Source: JAOPZW01 sp963851295
GTDB lineage: Bacteria > Actinomycetota > Thermoleophilia > Solirubrobacterales > Solirubrobacteraceae
Assembly (NCBI GenBank): GCA_963851295.1
Contig: CAWKOS010000006.1
Coordinates: forward strand, 62,001 to 126,000
Length of the DNA: 64,000 bases
Direction of reading: 5' to 3'
Part shown: positions 53,615 through 62,052 of the stretch, piece by piece
Position numbering within the stretch: position 1 is the stretch's first letter
Layout: each line of letters opens with the position of its first letter
Program-made: the position numbers and the translations under genes
The notes under the pieces: model-generated
What the model was told of the DNA's origin: nothing
Seen by the model: only the letters and a program-made list of their open reading frames with translations
Database searches by the model: none

Positions 53615-54645
53615 GGCCGCTGCGTCGTGTCGGTGACGGCGCGCTTGGTGTAGACGACGTCCTCCAGCAGCGTGCCGGGCTTGGCGCGCACGCCCGGCAC
53701 GCGATCCTCGACGACCTCGCGCTCCTCGAGGATCTCGGCGGTCTCGGGGTCGAAGAGCAGCTCCTTGCGCGCGCCGTGCTCGGTGCGGGCCACGCCGACC
53801 GCGGCCCGGCCGGTGCGGTCCTGGCTGGCCCCGAGCAGCTTGACGCCCGGGACGAGCGCCAGCGCGCGGTAGAGCGTGGCGCGCAGGCGCGGCGTCTGCG
53901 GGGCCTCGCGCAGCGCGTCGGTGATCTCGACGAAGACCTCGCCGTCGGGCGACTGGCCGCGGTCGCCGACGCGCGAGCGCAGGCGGTCGAAGAGCTCCTG
54001 CGGGGTGGGGTCGAAGTCGCGCAGCTGCTGGGTGCTGAACTTCTCGTCGCCGATGTAGTAGGTGCCGATGGCGCCCATCGCCATCTCGTCGCTGCCCTCC
54101 TGGCCGGTCTCGTCGGGGCGCCCGGCCCTGATCCAGTTCTCGCGGTCGCGCGGCGACAGCCAGCGCGGCGGCCCGACCTGCTCCTGGCGCAGGAGGCCCT
54201 GGCGGTCGACGCTGAGCCAGATCTCGCGCCGCTTGGTGTAGAGGTAGGAGTAGCTGTCGGCCGGATAGCGGGTCGGGAAGGCGTTGGTCATCTCGGTGCC
54301 CTCGCTGGCGACGTAGTAGTACTGGTCGTCGTCGGGCACGCCGGGGCCGGCGCGGTGCTCGGCGATGGTGGCGAGGCGCTCCAGCGCGCGGCCGGCGGCG
54401 GTGGCGGGGACGGGCCGCACGTGGCCCTCGTCGAGGCCGGAGACGATGGCGACGGTCGCGGCGGCTGTGGCCACCGCGAGGCCGAGGGCGAGCGCGGCGC
54501 GCGGGGCGCGGCGGCGGGGGCGGCGGGCCCGGCGCCGCGGCGCGGGCGCGCTTTCGAGCCGCGCCCGCGCCGCCGCGTGGGCGGTGGGGGGAGCCGGCGG
54601 CAGGTCCGCGCGCAGCTCGCGCAGCAGGTCGAGCTCGTCGGTCAT
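53611..54645 (-). CDS. Membrane-anchored CU044_5270-like protein, probable anti-sigma partner
   Basis: A 344-residue protein. The first 45 residues are cytoplasmic with a basic RRRARRPRRRAPR stretch, one membrane helix follows (AALALGLAVATAAATVAIV), then a large outside domain with DDQYYYVASEGTEM, REIWLSVDRQGLLRQEQVG and a later RTEHGARKELLFDPETAEIL. This matches the CU044_5270 family found next to ECF sigma factors in actinobacteria. The ATG overlaps the ECF sigma stop as ATGA. It may hold the sigma factor at the membrane; no zinc-binding HxxxCxxC motif is present, so this is inferred from gene order. Confidence 0.8.
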   Translation of the reverse strand: MTDELDLLRELRADLPPAPPTAHAAARARLESAPAPRRRARRPRRRAPRAALALGLAVATAAATVAIVSGLDEGHVRPVPATAAGRALERLATIAEHRAGPGVPDDDQYYYVASEGTEMTNAFPTRYPADSYSYLYTKRREIWLSVDRQGLLRQEQVGPPRWLSPRDRENWIRAGRPDETGQEGSDEMAMGAIGTYYIGDEKFSTQQLRDFDPTPQELFDRLRSRVGDRGQSPDGEVFVEITDALREAPQTPRLRATLYRALALVPGVKLLGASQDRTGRAAVGVARTEHGARKELLFDPETAEILEEREVVEDRVPGVRAKPGTLLEDVVYTKRAVTDTTQRP

Positions 54646-55199
54646 GGCGTGTCCTCCTGCTCGAGATGCGCGCGCAGCACGGCGCGCGCGCGGTGCAGCC
54701 GCGAGCGCACGGTCCCAGGCGGGATGCGCAGCGCGGTGGAGATCTCCTCGTAGCTCAGGTCGGCCCACGCGAGCAGCAGCAGCGCCTCGCGGTCGCCGTC
54801 GCTCAGCTCGGCGAGCGCCGCGGCGAGCCTCGGCCCGGCGGCGCGGGCGTCGAGCCGCGCCGGGGCGTCGCCGTGGTCGTCGGCGAGCGGGTCGCGGCCG
54901 GTGCGGGCGTAGGCGCGCAGCCTGCGCACCTCGGTGCGCCGGTGGCGGCGTGCGAGGTTGGCGGCGATGCCGTAGAGCCAGGGCAGCGCGTCGGCGCGGG
55001 CGGCGTCGTAGCGGGCCGCCGCATGCAGCGCGCGCACGAAGGTCTCGGCCGCGAGCTCCTCGGCGATCGGCGCGTCCAGGCGCCGGCGCAGGTAGGCGTG
55101 GATCGTGTCGTGGTGGCGGTCGAAGATCGCCGCGAACGCGCGCGGATCGCTGCGCGCGCGCACGATCACCTCCGCGTCCGTCAGCGCATGCGGCGACAC
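54642..55199 (-). CDS. ECF-type RNA polymerase sigma factor
   Basis: A 185-residue sigma-70 family protein with only regions 2 and 4. Region 2: FAAIFDRHHDTIHAYLRRRL, ELAAETFVRALHAA and WLYGIAANLARRHRR. Region 4: LSDGDREALLLLAWADLSYE and EISTALRIPPGTVRSRLHRA. This is the ECF41/SigE-like group in general layout. It is followed, with an ATGA overlap, by a membrane-anchored protein likely to control it. GTG 55199 is taken as the start; GTG 55220 is possible. Targets are unknown; none is obvious in the window. Confidence 0.92.
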   Translation of the reverse strand: MSPHALTDAEVIVRARSDPRAFAAIFDRHHDTIHAYLRRRLDAPIAEELAAETFVRALHAAARYDAARADALPWLYGIAANLARRHRRTEVRRLRAYARTGRDPLADDHGDAPARLDARAAGPRLAAALAELSDGDREALLLLAWADLSYEEISTALRIPPGTVRSRLHRARAVLRAHLEQEDTP

Positions 55200-55370
55200 G
55201 GCCGCCGCCTCGGCCGTCACCGCCGTGGCCCTTGATCCGTGACCGTCATCGTCCGTCCTTGCCCGCAACCCTGAAACGAGTTCGCGCAGTTTGCACGCCG
55301 ATGGCTCTGACAGGCGCGCACCTTTGCCCACGATGCGGGTTGCCCGGGCGGCCACCGCCGGGCCCGTCGC

Positions 55371-55376
55371 TATGGT
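55371..55376 (+). promoter_or_regulatory. Putative -10 box of recQ
   Basis: TATGGT twelve bases before the recQ ATG, giving a leader of only a few bases. Confidence 0.4.
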
Positions 55377-55388
55377 CGGACGCCCGCC

Positions 55389-57161
55389 ATGGACCCCGCC
55401 CTCGCCGCCCTCCAATCCGTCTTCGGCTTCGAGGCCTTCCGCCCAGGACAGGCCGAGGCGGTGCACGCCGTGTGCGGGCCGGAGCCGGCGCGCGACCTGC
55501 TCGTGGTCATGCCGACGGGCGCGGGCAAGTCGCTGTGCTATCAGCTCCCGGCGCTGATGCGCGACGGCCTCACGGTCGTCGTCTCGCCGCTCGTGTCGCT
55601 CATGCAGGACCAGGTGCAGGCGCTCGAGCGCGTGGCGCCGGGGCAGGCGGCGCTCGTCAACGCCCAGCAGGACCTCGAGGCCAACCGCGCTGCGCTCGAC
55701 CGCGCGGCGGCGGGCGCGCTGCGGCTCCTGTACATCGCCCCCGAGCGCTTCTCCTCGCCCGGGTTCGCCGAGGCGCTGCGGGCAGCCAACGTCGGGCTGT
55801 TCGTCGTCGACGAGGCGCACTGCGTCTCGCAGTGGGGCCACGACTTCCGCCCCGATTACTTCCGCCTGGCCGACGCCGCGCGCTGGCTGGGCGCCGAGGC
55901 GATCGTCGCCTCGACGGCGACCGCGACCCCGCAGGTGGCCGCCGACATCGTGCAGCGCCTGGGCCTCCGCGACCCCGTGCGCGTCACGACGGGCTTCGAC
56001 CGCCCGAACCTGTCCTTCGCCGTCGTGCCCTGCCGCGGCGCCGCCGACAAGCGCTCGCGGCTCGCCGCCGCGCTCGCCGAGGACGGCGCGCGCCCGGCCA
56101 TCGTCTACGCGGGCACCCGCGCGGAGACCGAGGACCTCGCGGGCACGCTGGAGGGCGCGCTCGGCGTCGAGGTCGTCGCGTACCACGCGGGCCTGGGACG
56201 GATCGAGCGCACGGAGGTCCAGCGGCGCTTCATGACGGGCGAGGTCGATGTCGTGGTGGCCACCAACGCGTTCGGCATGGGCGTCGACAAGGCCGATGTG
56301 CGGACGGTCGCCCACGCGACGGTCCCGGGGTCGGTCGAGGCCTACTACCAGGAGGCGGGCCGCGGCGGGCGCGACGGGGCGCCGGCGCGCGCGCTGCTCT
56401 TCGCCGAGAGCCGCGACAAGGGCCTGCACGTCTTCTTCATCCAGCGCGCCGAGGTCGACGACGCGGCCCTGGAGTCGGTGGCCGGGACGCTGCTGCGCTC
56501 GGCGGTCGACGGCCGCTACGACCTGCCGGTGACCGCGGCGGGCGACCCGGAGCCCGAGCGCGTGCGCGCCATCGTCGGCCACCTGGCGCGGGCGGGGGTG
56601 GTGCGCCCGGCGCCCTCGCCGATCGACCGCCTGCGCGGCCGCGTGCTCGGCGACTACGACGGCCGCGCGCGCGCCACGTGCCGGTCGTCGGCCGGCGACG
56701 CCCTGCGCGCGCGCTGGCGCCAGTACCGCTCCGTGTGGGCCTTCGTCGAGGGCGAGGAGTGCCGGCGCGCCGCGATCCTGCGCCACTTCGGCGACCGCGC
56801 CGCGCCGCGCGCCGACGTGCCCTGCTGCGACGTCTGCGCACCCGAGCTCGCGCCGGCGGCGCCGCCGCCGCGCGCGGCGGTCCCGGGCGGGCCGCCCCCG
56901 GGCGACCTCGACGCGGCGATCGTCGACGTCGTCACCGGCGCCGAGCCATCGGTCGGGCGCACGCGGGCGGTCGAGATCCTGCGCGGCGGGCGCTCGCAGG
57001 TCGTGCGCAAGAACGCCTACGACGGCCTGCCCGCGTACGGCACCTTCTCGCACCTGGGCGCCGCCGAGGTCCTCGCGCGCGTCGACGAGCTGCTCGACGA
57101 GGGGCGGCTCGTGTCGACCGGCGGCGCCTACCCCAAGCTGCGCCTGGGACAAGCGGCATGA
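55389..57161 (+). CDS. recQ: ATP-dependent DNA helicase RecQ
   Basis: A 590-residue SF2 helicase. Motif 0 FGFEAFRPGQAEAV, Walker A MPTGAGKSLCYQLPAL, DEAHCVSQWGHDFRPDY and the motif VI region YYQEAGRGGRDG are all present. The zinc-binding domain keeps its cysteines (EECRRAAILRHFGD and CCDVC). The winged-helix region is reduced, and instead of a full HRDC domain the C-terminus (about 515-590) has DAAIVDVVTGAEPSVGRTRA and AYGTFSHLGAAEVLARVDEL. It unwinds DNA during repair. Overlaps purN as ATGA. Confidence 0.95.
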   Translation: MDPALAALQSVFGFEAFRPGQAEAVHAVCGPEPARDLLVVMPTGAGKSLCYQLPALMRDGLTVVVSPLVSLMQDQVQALERVAPGQAALVNAQQDLEANRAALDRAAAGALRLLYIAPERFSSPGFAEALRAANVGLFVVDEAHCVSQWGHDFRPDYFRLADAARWLGAEAIVASTATATPQVAADIVQRLGLRDPVRVTTGFDRPNLSFAVVPCRGAADKRSRLAAALAEDGARPAIVYAGTRAETEDLAGTLEGALGVEVVAYHAGLGRIERTEVQRRFMTGEVDVVVATNAFGMGVDKADVRTVAHATVPGSVEAYYQEAGRGGRDGAPARALLFAESRDKGLHVFFIQRAEVDDAALESVAGTLLRSAVDGRYDLPVTAAGDPEPERVRAIVGHLARAGVVRPAPSPIDRLRGRVLGDYDGRARATCRSSAGDALRARWRQYRSVWAFVEGEECRRAAILRHFGDRAAPRADVPCCDVCAPELAPAAPPPRAAVPGGPPPGDLDAAIVDVVTGAEPSVGRTRAVEILRGGRSQVVRKNAYDGLPAYGTFSHLGAAEVLARVDELLDEGRLVSTGGAYPKLRLGQAA

Positions 57162-57763
57162 AGGTCGGCGTCCTCGCCTCAGGCGAGGGCACGAACCTCC
57201 AGGCGCTGCTCGACACGGTCCACGGGCGCGAGGTGGAGGTCGTCGCGGTGGCGGGCGACCAGCCGGCGGCGCGCGCCCTCGAGCGCGCCCGGGGGGCCGG
57301 CGTGCCGACGCGGGTCTTCCTGCGCTCCGACCACGGTTCGCGCGCCGAGCGCGACGGCGCGATCGCAGACTGGCTCGTCGAGCGAGGCGCCGAGCTCGTC
57401 GTCCTCGCCGGCTACATGGCGATCCTCGACGCGGGCTTCGTCGCGCGCTTCCCCGACCGCATCGTCAACGTCCACCCCTCGCTGCTGCCCGCCTTCCCGG
57501 GCCTGCGCGCGATCGAGCAGGCACTCGACTACGGCGTCAAGGTCTTCGGCGTCACCGTCCACCTCATCGACGAGGGCGTCGACACTGGCCCGATCCTCCT
57601 CCAGCGCGCGCTCGAGCTCCCCGACGCCCGCGACCCCGCCGAGGTCCACGACCACCTGCGCCCGATCGAGCACGAGCTGCTGCCGCGGGCGGTGGCGCTC
57701 ATCGCCGCGGGGCGGGTGCGGCGGGACCCGGAGCATCCGCGGCGGGTCGTGGTGTCGGGGTAG
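57158..57763 (+). CDS. purN: Phosphoribosylglycinamide formyltransferase
   Basis: A 201-residue enzyme that transfers a formyl group from 10-formyl-THF to GAR. KVGVLASGEGTNLQALLDTV begins the protein; the active-site Asn and His lie in IVNVHPSLLPAFPGL and the Asp in GVTVHLIDEGVDTGPILLQ. It is complete and normal in length. The overlap with recQ implies one transcript for a repair helicase and a purine enzyme. Confidence 0.97.
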   Translation: MKVGVLASGEGTNLQALLDTVHGREVEVVAVAGDQPAARALERARGAGVPTRVFLRSDHGSRAERDGAIADWLVERGAELVVLAGYMAILDAGFVARFPDRIVNVHPSLLPAFPGLRAIEQALDYGVKVFGVTVHLIDEGVDTGPILLQRALELPDARDPAEVHDHLRPIEHELLPRAVALIAAGRVRRDPEHPRRVVVSG

Positions 57764-57789
57764 CGCGGACACAAGCCGCCCCCGGCGCC

Positions 57790-58026
57790 TTACTCCTCGT
57801 CCTCGTCCTCCGCCTCGGGATCGTCGAAGTCGGCGTCGGGCTCGCCGCCGTCGTCATCGTCGTCCCAGTCGCCGTTGTCATCGGAGGGGTCGGAGTCCTC
57901 GTGGCGGGCCCTCGCCTCCTGGCGGGCCTCGCCGATGTGGTCGTCGAGGGTCTCGAGGCGCTCCTCGAGCTTGTCTCCCGTGCGCTCCAGCGCGCGATCG
58001 GGGTCGGTCGCGGTGCGGTGCTCCAT
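57790..58026 (-). CDS. Small acidic protein
   Basis: A 78-residue protein. The first half is a charged helix (LERTGDKLEERLETLDDHIG), the second half almost only Asp and Glu. AGGAGCTGAG precedes the ATG. It is convergent to purN and divergent to purH. No family is recognised; the acidic tail suggests disorder or ion binding. Confidence 0.6.
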   Translation of the reverse strand: MEHRTATDPDRALERTGDKLEERLETLDDHIGEARQEARARHEDSDPSDDNGDWDDDDDGGEPDADFDDPEAEDEDEE

Positions 58027-58177
58027 GCCCTCAGCTCCTGTCCGGAATCGGCGGCATCTCGCGTGGTGTTCCCTCGCCGCCGCGCTCTGACACTCGCTGC
58101 TCTTCTATGCTCCGGGCATCGCCGACCACTCCTCCACCGGGGCGCGGGAGCCACTCACGGAGCCGGGAGCCGTCCGT

Positions 58178-59714
58178 ATTCGCCGTGCCCTGCTGTCGGT
58201 GTCCGACAAGCGGGGGATCGTCGACCTCGCCTCCGGGCTGACCGAGCTGGGCGTCGAGGTCGTCTCCACCGGCGGGACGGCGCAGGAGCTCGCGGGGGCC
58301 GGGATCGCCGTCCGCGCGATCGACGACCTCACCGGCTTCCCGGAGATCATGGACGGCCGGGTCAAGACGCTTCACCCCAAGCTCTACGCCGGACTGCTCG
58401 CGGTCCGCGACAACCCCGAGCACGTCCGCGCCGCCGCCGAGCACGACATCGAGTACGTCGACCTGGTGGTGGTCAACCTCTATCCCTTCGAACGCACGGC
58501 GGCGCGGATGGGGACCGACGACGCCGAGGTCATCGAGAACATCGACATCGGCGGCCCGACGATGATTCGAGCGGCGGCCAAGAACCACGCGTTCAGCGCC
58601 GTCGTCGTCCACCCCGAGAGCTACGACGCCGTGCTCGACGAGCTGCGCGAGTTCGACGGCACCCTGAGCATGGCCACGCGCGAGGCGCTGGCGGCCGAGG
58701 CCTTCGCCTACACCGCGCGCTACGACATCGCCATCAGCCGCTGGTTCGCCGAGAAGGGCGAGGACTTCCCGCCGCTGCACGTGCGCGCCTACGAGAAGGT
58801 CGTCGACCTGCCCTACGGCGAGAACCCCCACCAGCGCGCGGCCTTCTACGCGCAGGTCGGGGCGCGGGCGCACGTGCTCAGCCAGGTCCAGCAGCACGGC
58901 GGCAAGCAGAATCTCGTTCAACAACATCCTGGACCTCGACTCGGCGCGCGCGCTCGTGCGCGACCTCGACGCCCCCACGTGCGCGATCGTCAAGCACAAC
59001 AACCCGTGCGGCGTGGCGGTCGGCTCCGGTGCGCTCGAGGCCTACCAGCGCGCCTTCGCCTGCGATCCCCTCAGCGCGTTCGGCGGGGTCATCGTCCTCA
59101 ACCGCCGCGTCGACCGCGAGACGGCGACCGCGATCGCCGAGCAGTTCGTCGAGGTGGTGTTCGCCCCGGGCTTCGACGACGGGGCGCTCGAGGTCCTCGC
59201 CGCCAAGCCCAACCTGCGGGTCCTCGAGGACCGCGAGCGGCGGCTGCCGCTGCTGGGGGAGAAGGACGCCCGCCAGGTCACCGGCGGCCTGCTCGTCCAG
59301 GACCGCGACCAGGGGATCGCCGATCGCGCGGGCATGGAGGTCGTCACCGGCCGCCCGCCGACGGAGGAGGAGTGGCGCGACCTGCTTTTCGCGTGGCAGG
59401 TCTGCCGGCACGTCAAGTCCAACGCCATCGTGCTCGCCCGCGACAGCGCGACGCTCGGGATCGGGGCCGGCCAGATGAGCCGCGTCGACTCCGTCCGTCT
59501 GGCGGTCGACAAGGCCCAGCAGGAGCTGAAGGGCGCCGCCATGGCCTCCGACGCCTTCTTCCCGTTCGCCGACGGCCCCGAGCTCGCGCTCAAGGCGGGC
59601 GTCAGCGCGATCGTCCAGCCCGGCGGCTCCAAGCGCGACGACGAGGTGATCGCCGCCGCCGACGAGGCCGGCGCGACGATGGTCGTCACCGGCCGGCGCC
59701 ACTTCCGCCATTGA
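58178..59714 (+). pseudogene. purH: Bifunctional AICAR transformylase / IMP cyclohydrolase, frameshifted
   Basis: The last two steps to IMP. The IMP cyclohydrolase part reads IRRALLSVSDKRGIVDLA, VVSTGGTAQELAGAG, GRVKTLHPKLYAGLLA and NIDIGGPTMIRAAAKNH. The formyltransferase part has CAIVKHNNPCGVAVG, FGGVIVLNR and MASDAFFPFADG. The frame breaks at 58910-58911: CAGAATCTCGTTCAACAAC should read CAGATCTCG, giving GGKQISFNNILDLDSAR. One extra A is enough; without it the protein is 511 residues, the normal length. There is no ATG, GTG or TTG before the conserved N-terminus, so ATT 58178 (after GGGAG) is the best start. A gene this essential is more probably intact with a sequencing error than dead. 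Confidence 0.85.
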
Positions 59715-60100
59715 CCGTCGAGCGCCACGGGTCGGGCGTCGAGTACGAGCCGATCGTGGGCTACAGCCGGGTCGTGCGCGCGGGCGCCCACGTCTGGGTG
59801 GCCGGGTGCACCGCGACGACCGAGGACGGCGCCATCGCCGGCCCGGGCGACCCCTACGTCCAGGCCCAGCAGGCGCTGAGCAACATCGAAGCGGCGCTGG
59901 CCACGGTCGGCGCGCGCCTCGACGACGTCGTGCGCACGCGCATGTTCGTCACCGACATCTCGCAATGGGAGGCGGTCGGCCGCGCCCACGGCGAGGTCTT
60001 CGCCGACATCCGTCCCGCGACCGCCATGCTCGAGGTCAGCGCCCTCCTGGACCCGCGCATGATGGTCGAGATCGAAGCCGACGCGTTCATCGGAGGTTGA
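59711..60100 (+). CDS. RidA/YjgF-family protein
   Basis: A 129-residue Rid protein. GYSRVVRAGAHVWVAGCTAT, QQALSNIEAALATVGARLDDV and TRMFVTDISQWEAVGRAHG lead to PATAMLEVSALLDPRMMVEIE, where the conserved arginine of active RidA would be followed by VEVA. The position of that Arg reads Asp-Pro-Arg (LLDPRMM), so imine deaminase activity is plausible. The TTG start overlaps the purH stop (TTGA), which links it to purine synthesis. Confidence 0.9.
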   Translation: MTVERHGSGVEYEPIVGYSRVVRAGAHVWVAGCTATTEDGAIAGPGDPYVQAQQALSNIEAALATVGARLDDVVRTRMFVTDISQWEAVGRAHGEVFADIRPATAMLEVSALLDPRMMVEIEADAFIGG

Positions 60101-60104
60101 CCCC

Positions 60105-60389
60105 TTGCCCGAGAAGCTGCACATCCTGTTCTACGAGTACGTGCCCGACATCGTCGAGCGCCGCGCCCCGCACCGCGAGGGCCATCTCGGCCTGATCACG
60201 CGCTGGCACGACGAGGGCCGCATCGTGATGGCCGGCGGCATCGGCGATCCGGTGCACGCGGGCATGATCGTGCTGCGCGCCGAGGATCCGCAGGCGGCCG
60301 CGGAGGCGTTCGTGGCCGAGGATCCCTACCAGCCGGCGGGGCTGGTCACGAGCTGGCGCGTCGAGCCGTTCCTGAACGTGACCGCCTGA
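60105..60389 (+). CDS. YciI-like protein
   Basis: A 94-residue protein with the YciI pattern: HILFYEYVPDIVERRAPHRE followed by HLGLITRWHDEGRIVMAGGI and PYQPAGLVTSWRVEPFL. The conserved His and Asp positions (APHREGHL and EDPYQPAGL) are present. The fold is a dimeric ferredoxin-like barrel; role unknown. It follows the RidA gene after four bases. Confidence 0.88.
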   Translation: MPEKLHILFYEYVPDIVERRAPHREGHLGLITRWHDEGRIVMAGGIGDPVHAGMIVLRAEDPQAAAEAFVAEDPYQPAGLVTSWRVEPFLNVTA

Positions 60390-60419
60390 GCGCGGGCCCC
60401 GGGGTCCGTCCGGCGCGGC

Positions 60420-62021
60420 TTGCACCATGCCGCGTCCGTGCCTCGGTCCAGCCGCCAGCCCGCGACGTCCCTGCGGGCATGGCAGGAGCGCGCACTCGTG
60501 GCAATGCGCGCATGGTCCGAGGGGCCGTTCCTCATCTCCGCGGCGCCCGGCGCCGGCAAGACGCGCCCGGCGCTCGAGTACGCGCGCGAGCTGCTGAAGG
60601 CGGGCGCGATCCGGCGGGTCGCCGTCGTCTGCCCGACGACGCCGCTCACCCGCCAGTGGGCGCGCGCCGCGGCGCGCCTCGGCGTCCACCTCGTCCCCGA
60701 CGCGAGCGAGCTGCGCCCGCCGCGCGACTTCAGCGGCGTGGCCGTCACCTACGCGCGGGTTGCGAGCGTCGCCGACCGCTGGGCGCGCCAGTGCGGCGGC
60801 GCGACGCTCGTGATCGCCGACGAGGCCCATCACCTCGGCGACGAGCTCGCCTGGGGCCAGGCCTTCGCCCACGCCTTCGCCGCCACCGACCGCTGGCTGC
60901 TGCTCTCCGGCACGCCCTTCCGCTCCGACCAGTGCCCGATCCCGGGCGTGCGCTACGAGGACGGCGTCGCCGCGCCCGACGTCTCCTACTCCTACGCCGA
61001 CGCGGTGCGCGACCGCATCTGTCGCCCGGTCGCCTTCGTGCCGTACGACGGCGTCCTGCAGTGGCGCAGCGGCGAGGATCTCGTCGAGTCGTCCTTCGCC
61101 GACGCGCTCGCCGTGCGCGAGGCGAGCCGGCGCTACCGCACGGCGATCTCGGTCGAGCTGGCCGACGGGATGCCGCGCATCCTCGCCGCCGCGCACGCGC
61201 GCCTGGAGGAGGTCCGCGCCGGCGGCCACCGCGACGCCGGCGGGCTGGTCGTCGCCGCCGACGCCGAGCACGCGCGGGCGGTGGCGCGGGTGCTCGCCCA
61301 GCTCACGGGCCGCGCGCCGACCGTCGTCCTGCACACCGAGGCGCGGGCCGCGGAGAAGCTGCAGGCCTTCACGCGCTCCTCGGAGCGCTGGATCGTGGCG
61401 GTCAACATGGTCAGCGAGGGCGTCGACATCCCGCGCCTGCGGGTCGGCGTCTACGCGACGGCGGCCAAGACGCCGCTCATCTTCCGTCAGATCGTCGGGC
61501 GCTTCGTGCGCACCATCGCCGGCCGTCCGGCCGAGGAGAGCTGGCTCTTCCTGCCGGCCGACCCGGTGCTGCGCGCCCACGCCGCCGACGTCGAGCGCGA
61601 GCTGCGCCACGTGCTACGCCCGCCCGCCGAGGACGACCCAGCCGCGCTCGACGAGCTGCCCGAGCGGCGCGAGACCGAGCGCGGCGAGGTCGAGGCCTTC
61701 GTGCCGGTCGCGGCCGACGTCGCACCGCAGATGGCGCTCTTCGGCGGCGGGCCGCCGCCGCCGTCGCCCGCCACCGGCTTCCCGTCCGCGGTGCAGGAGC
61801 CCGACGAGGCCTCGATGCCGGCCTTCGAGCGCCGAGCCCTGCTGCGCGACAAGCGCCATCGGCTCGTCGCGGACCTGCGCCGAACCCAGGGCGGCAGCCA
61901 CGCCGAGATCAACCGCTGGCTGAACCGCTCGTGCGGGATCCGCCGGGTCGAGGACGCATCGATCGACCAGCTCGAGCGGTCGATCGACCTTCTCCTCGGC
62001 CGCCTGTCCGGCAGAAGGTGA
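60420..62021 (+). CDS. SF2 DEAH-type helicase with unusual C-terminal domain
   Basis: A roughly 533-residue ATPase. Motif I is SAAPGAGKTRPALEYA, motif II IADEAHHLGDE, motif III LLSGTPFRSD, motif V VNMVSEGVDIPRL and motif VI RQIVGRFVRTIAG, so both RecA domains are complete. After residue 430 comes a linker with a Pro-rich stretch, and the end (about 475-533) is a basic helical domain, KRHRLVADLRRTQGGSHAEI then NRWLNRSCGIRRVEDASIDQ, which looks like a nucleic-acid-binding module. Such helicases occur in actinobacterial chromosomes and phages. TTG 60420 or GTG 60438 starts it. Confidence 0.82.
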   Translation: MHHAASVPRSSRQPATSLRAWQERALVAMRAWSEGPFLISAAPGAGKTRPALEYARELLKAGAIRRVAVVCPTTPLTRQWARAAARLGVHLVPDASELRPPRDFSGVAVTYARVASVADRWARQCGGATLVIADEAHHLGDELAWGQAFAHAFAATDRWLLLSGTPFRSDQCPIPGVRYEDGVAAPDVSYSYADAVRDRICRPVAFVPYDGVLQWRSGEDLVESSFADALAVREASRRYRTAISVELADGMPRILAAAHARLEEVRAGGHRDAGGLVVAADAEHARAVARVLAQLTGRAPTVVLHTEARAAEKLQAFTRSSERWIVAVNMVSEGVDIPRLRVGVYATAAKTPLIFRQIVGRFVRTIAGRPAEESWLFLPADPVLRAHAADVERELRHVLRPPAEDDPAALDELPERRETERGEVEAFVPVAADVAPQMALFGGGPPPPSPATGFPSAVQEPDEASMPAFERRALLRDKRHRLVADLRRTQGGSHAEINRWLNRSCGIRRVEDASIDQLERSIDLLLGRLSGRR

Positions 62022-62052
62022 ATCGCGCGCGCATCGGGGTAGTGCGAGGGGC

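Noticed and set aside
59711..60389. RidA and YciI-like genes as a horizontally acquired unit
   Set aside because: Composition and tight overlap with purH match the surroundings; nothing suggests recent transfer.
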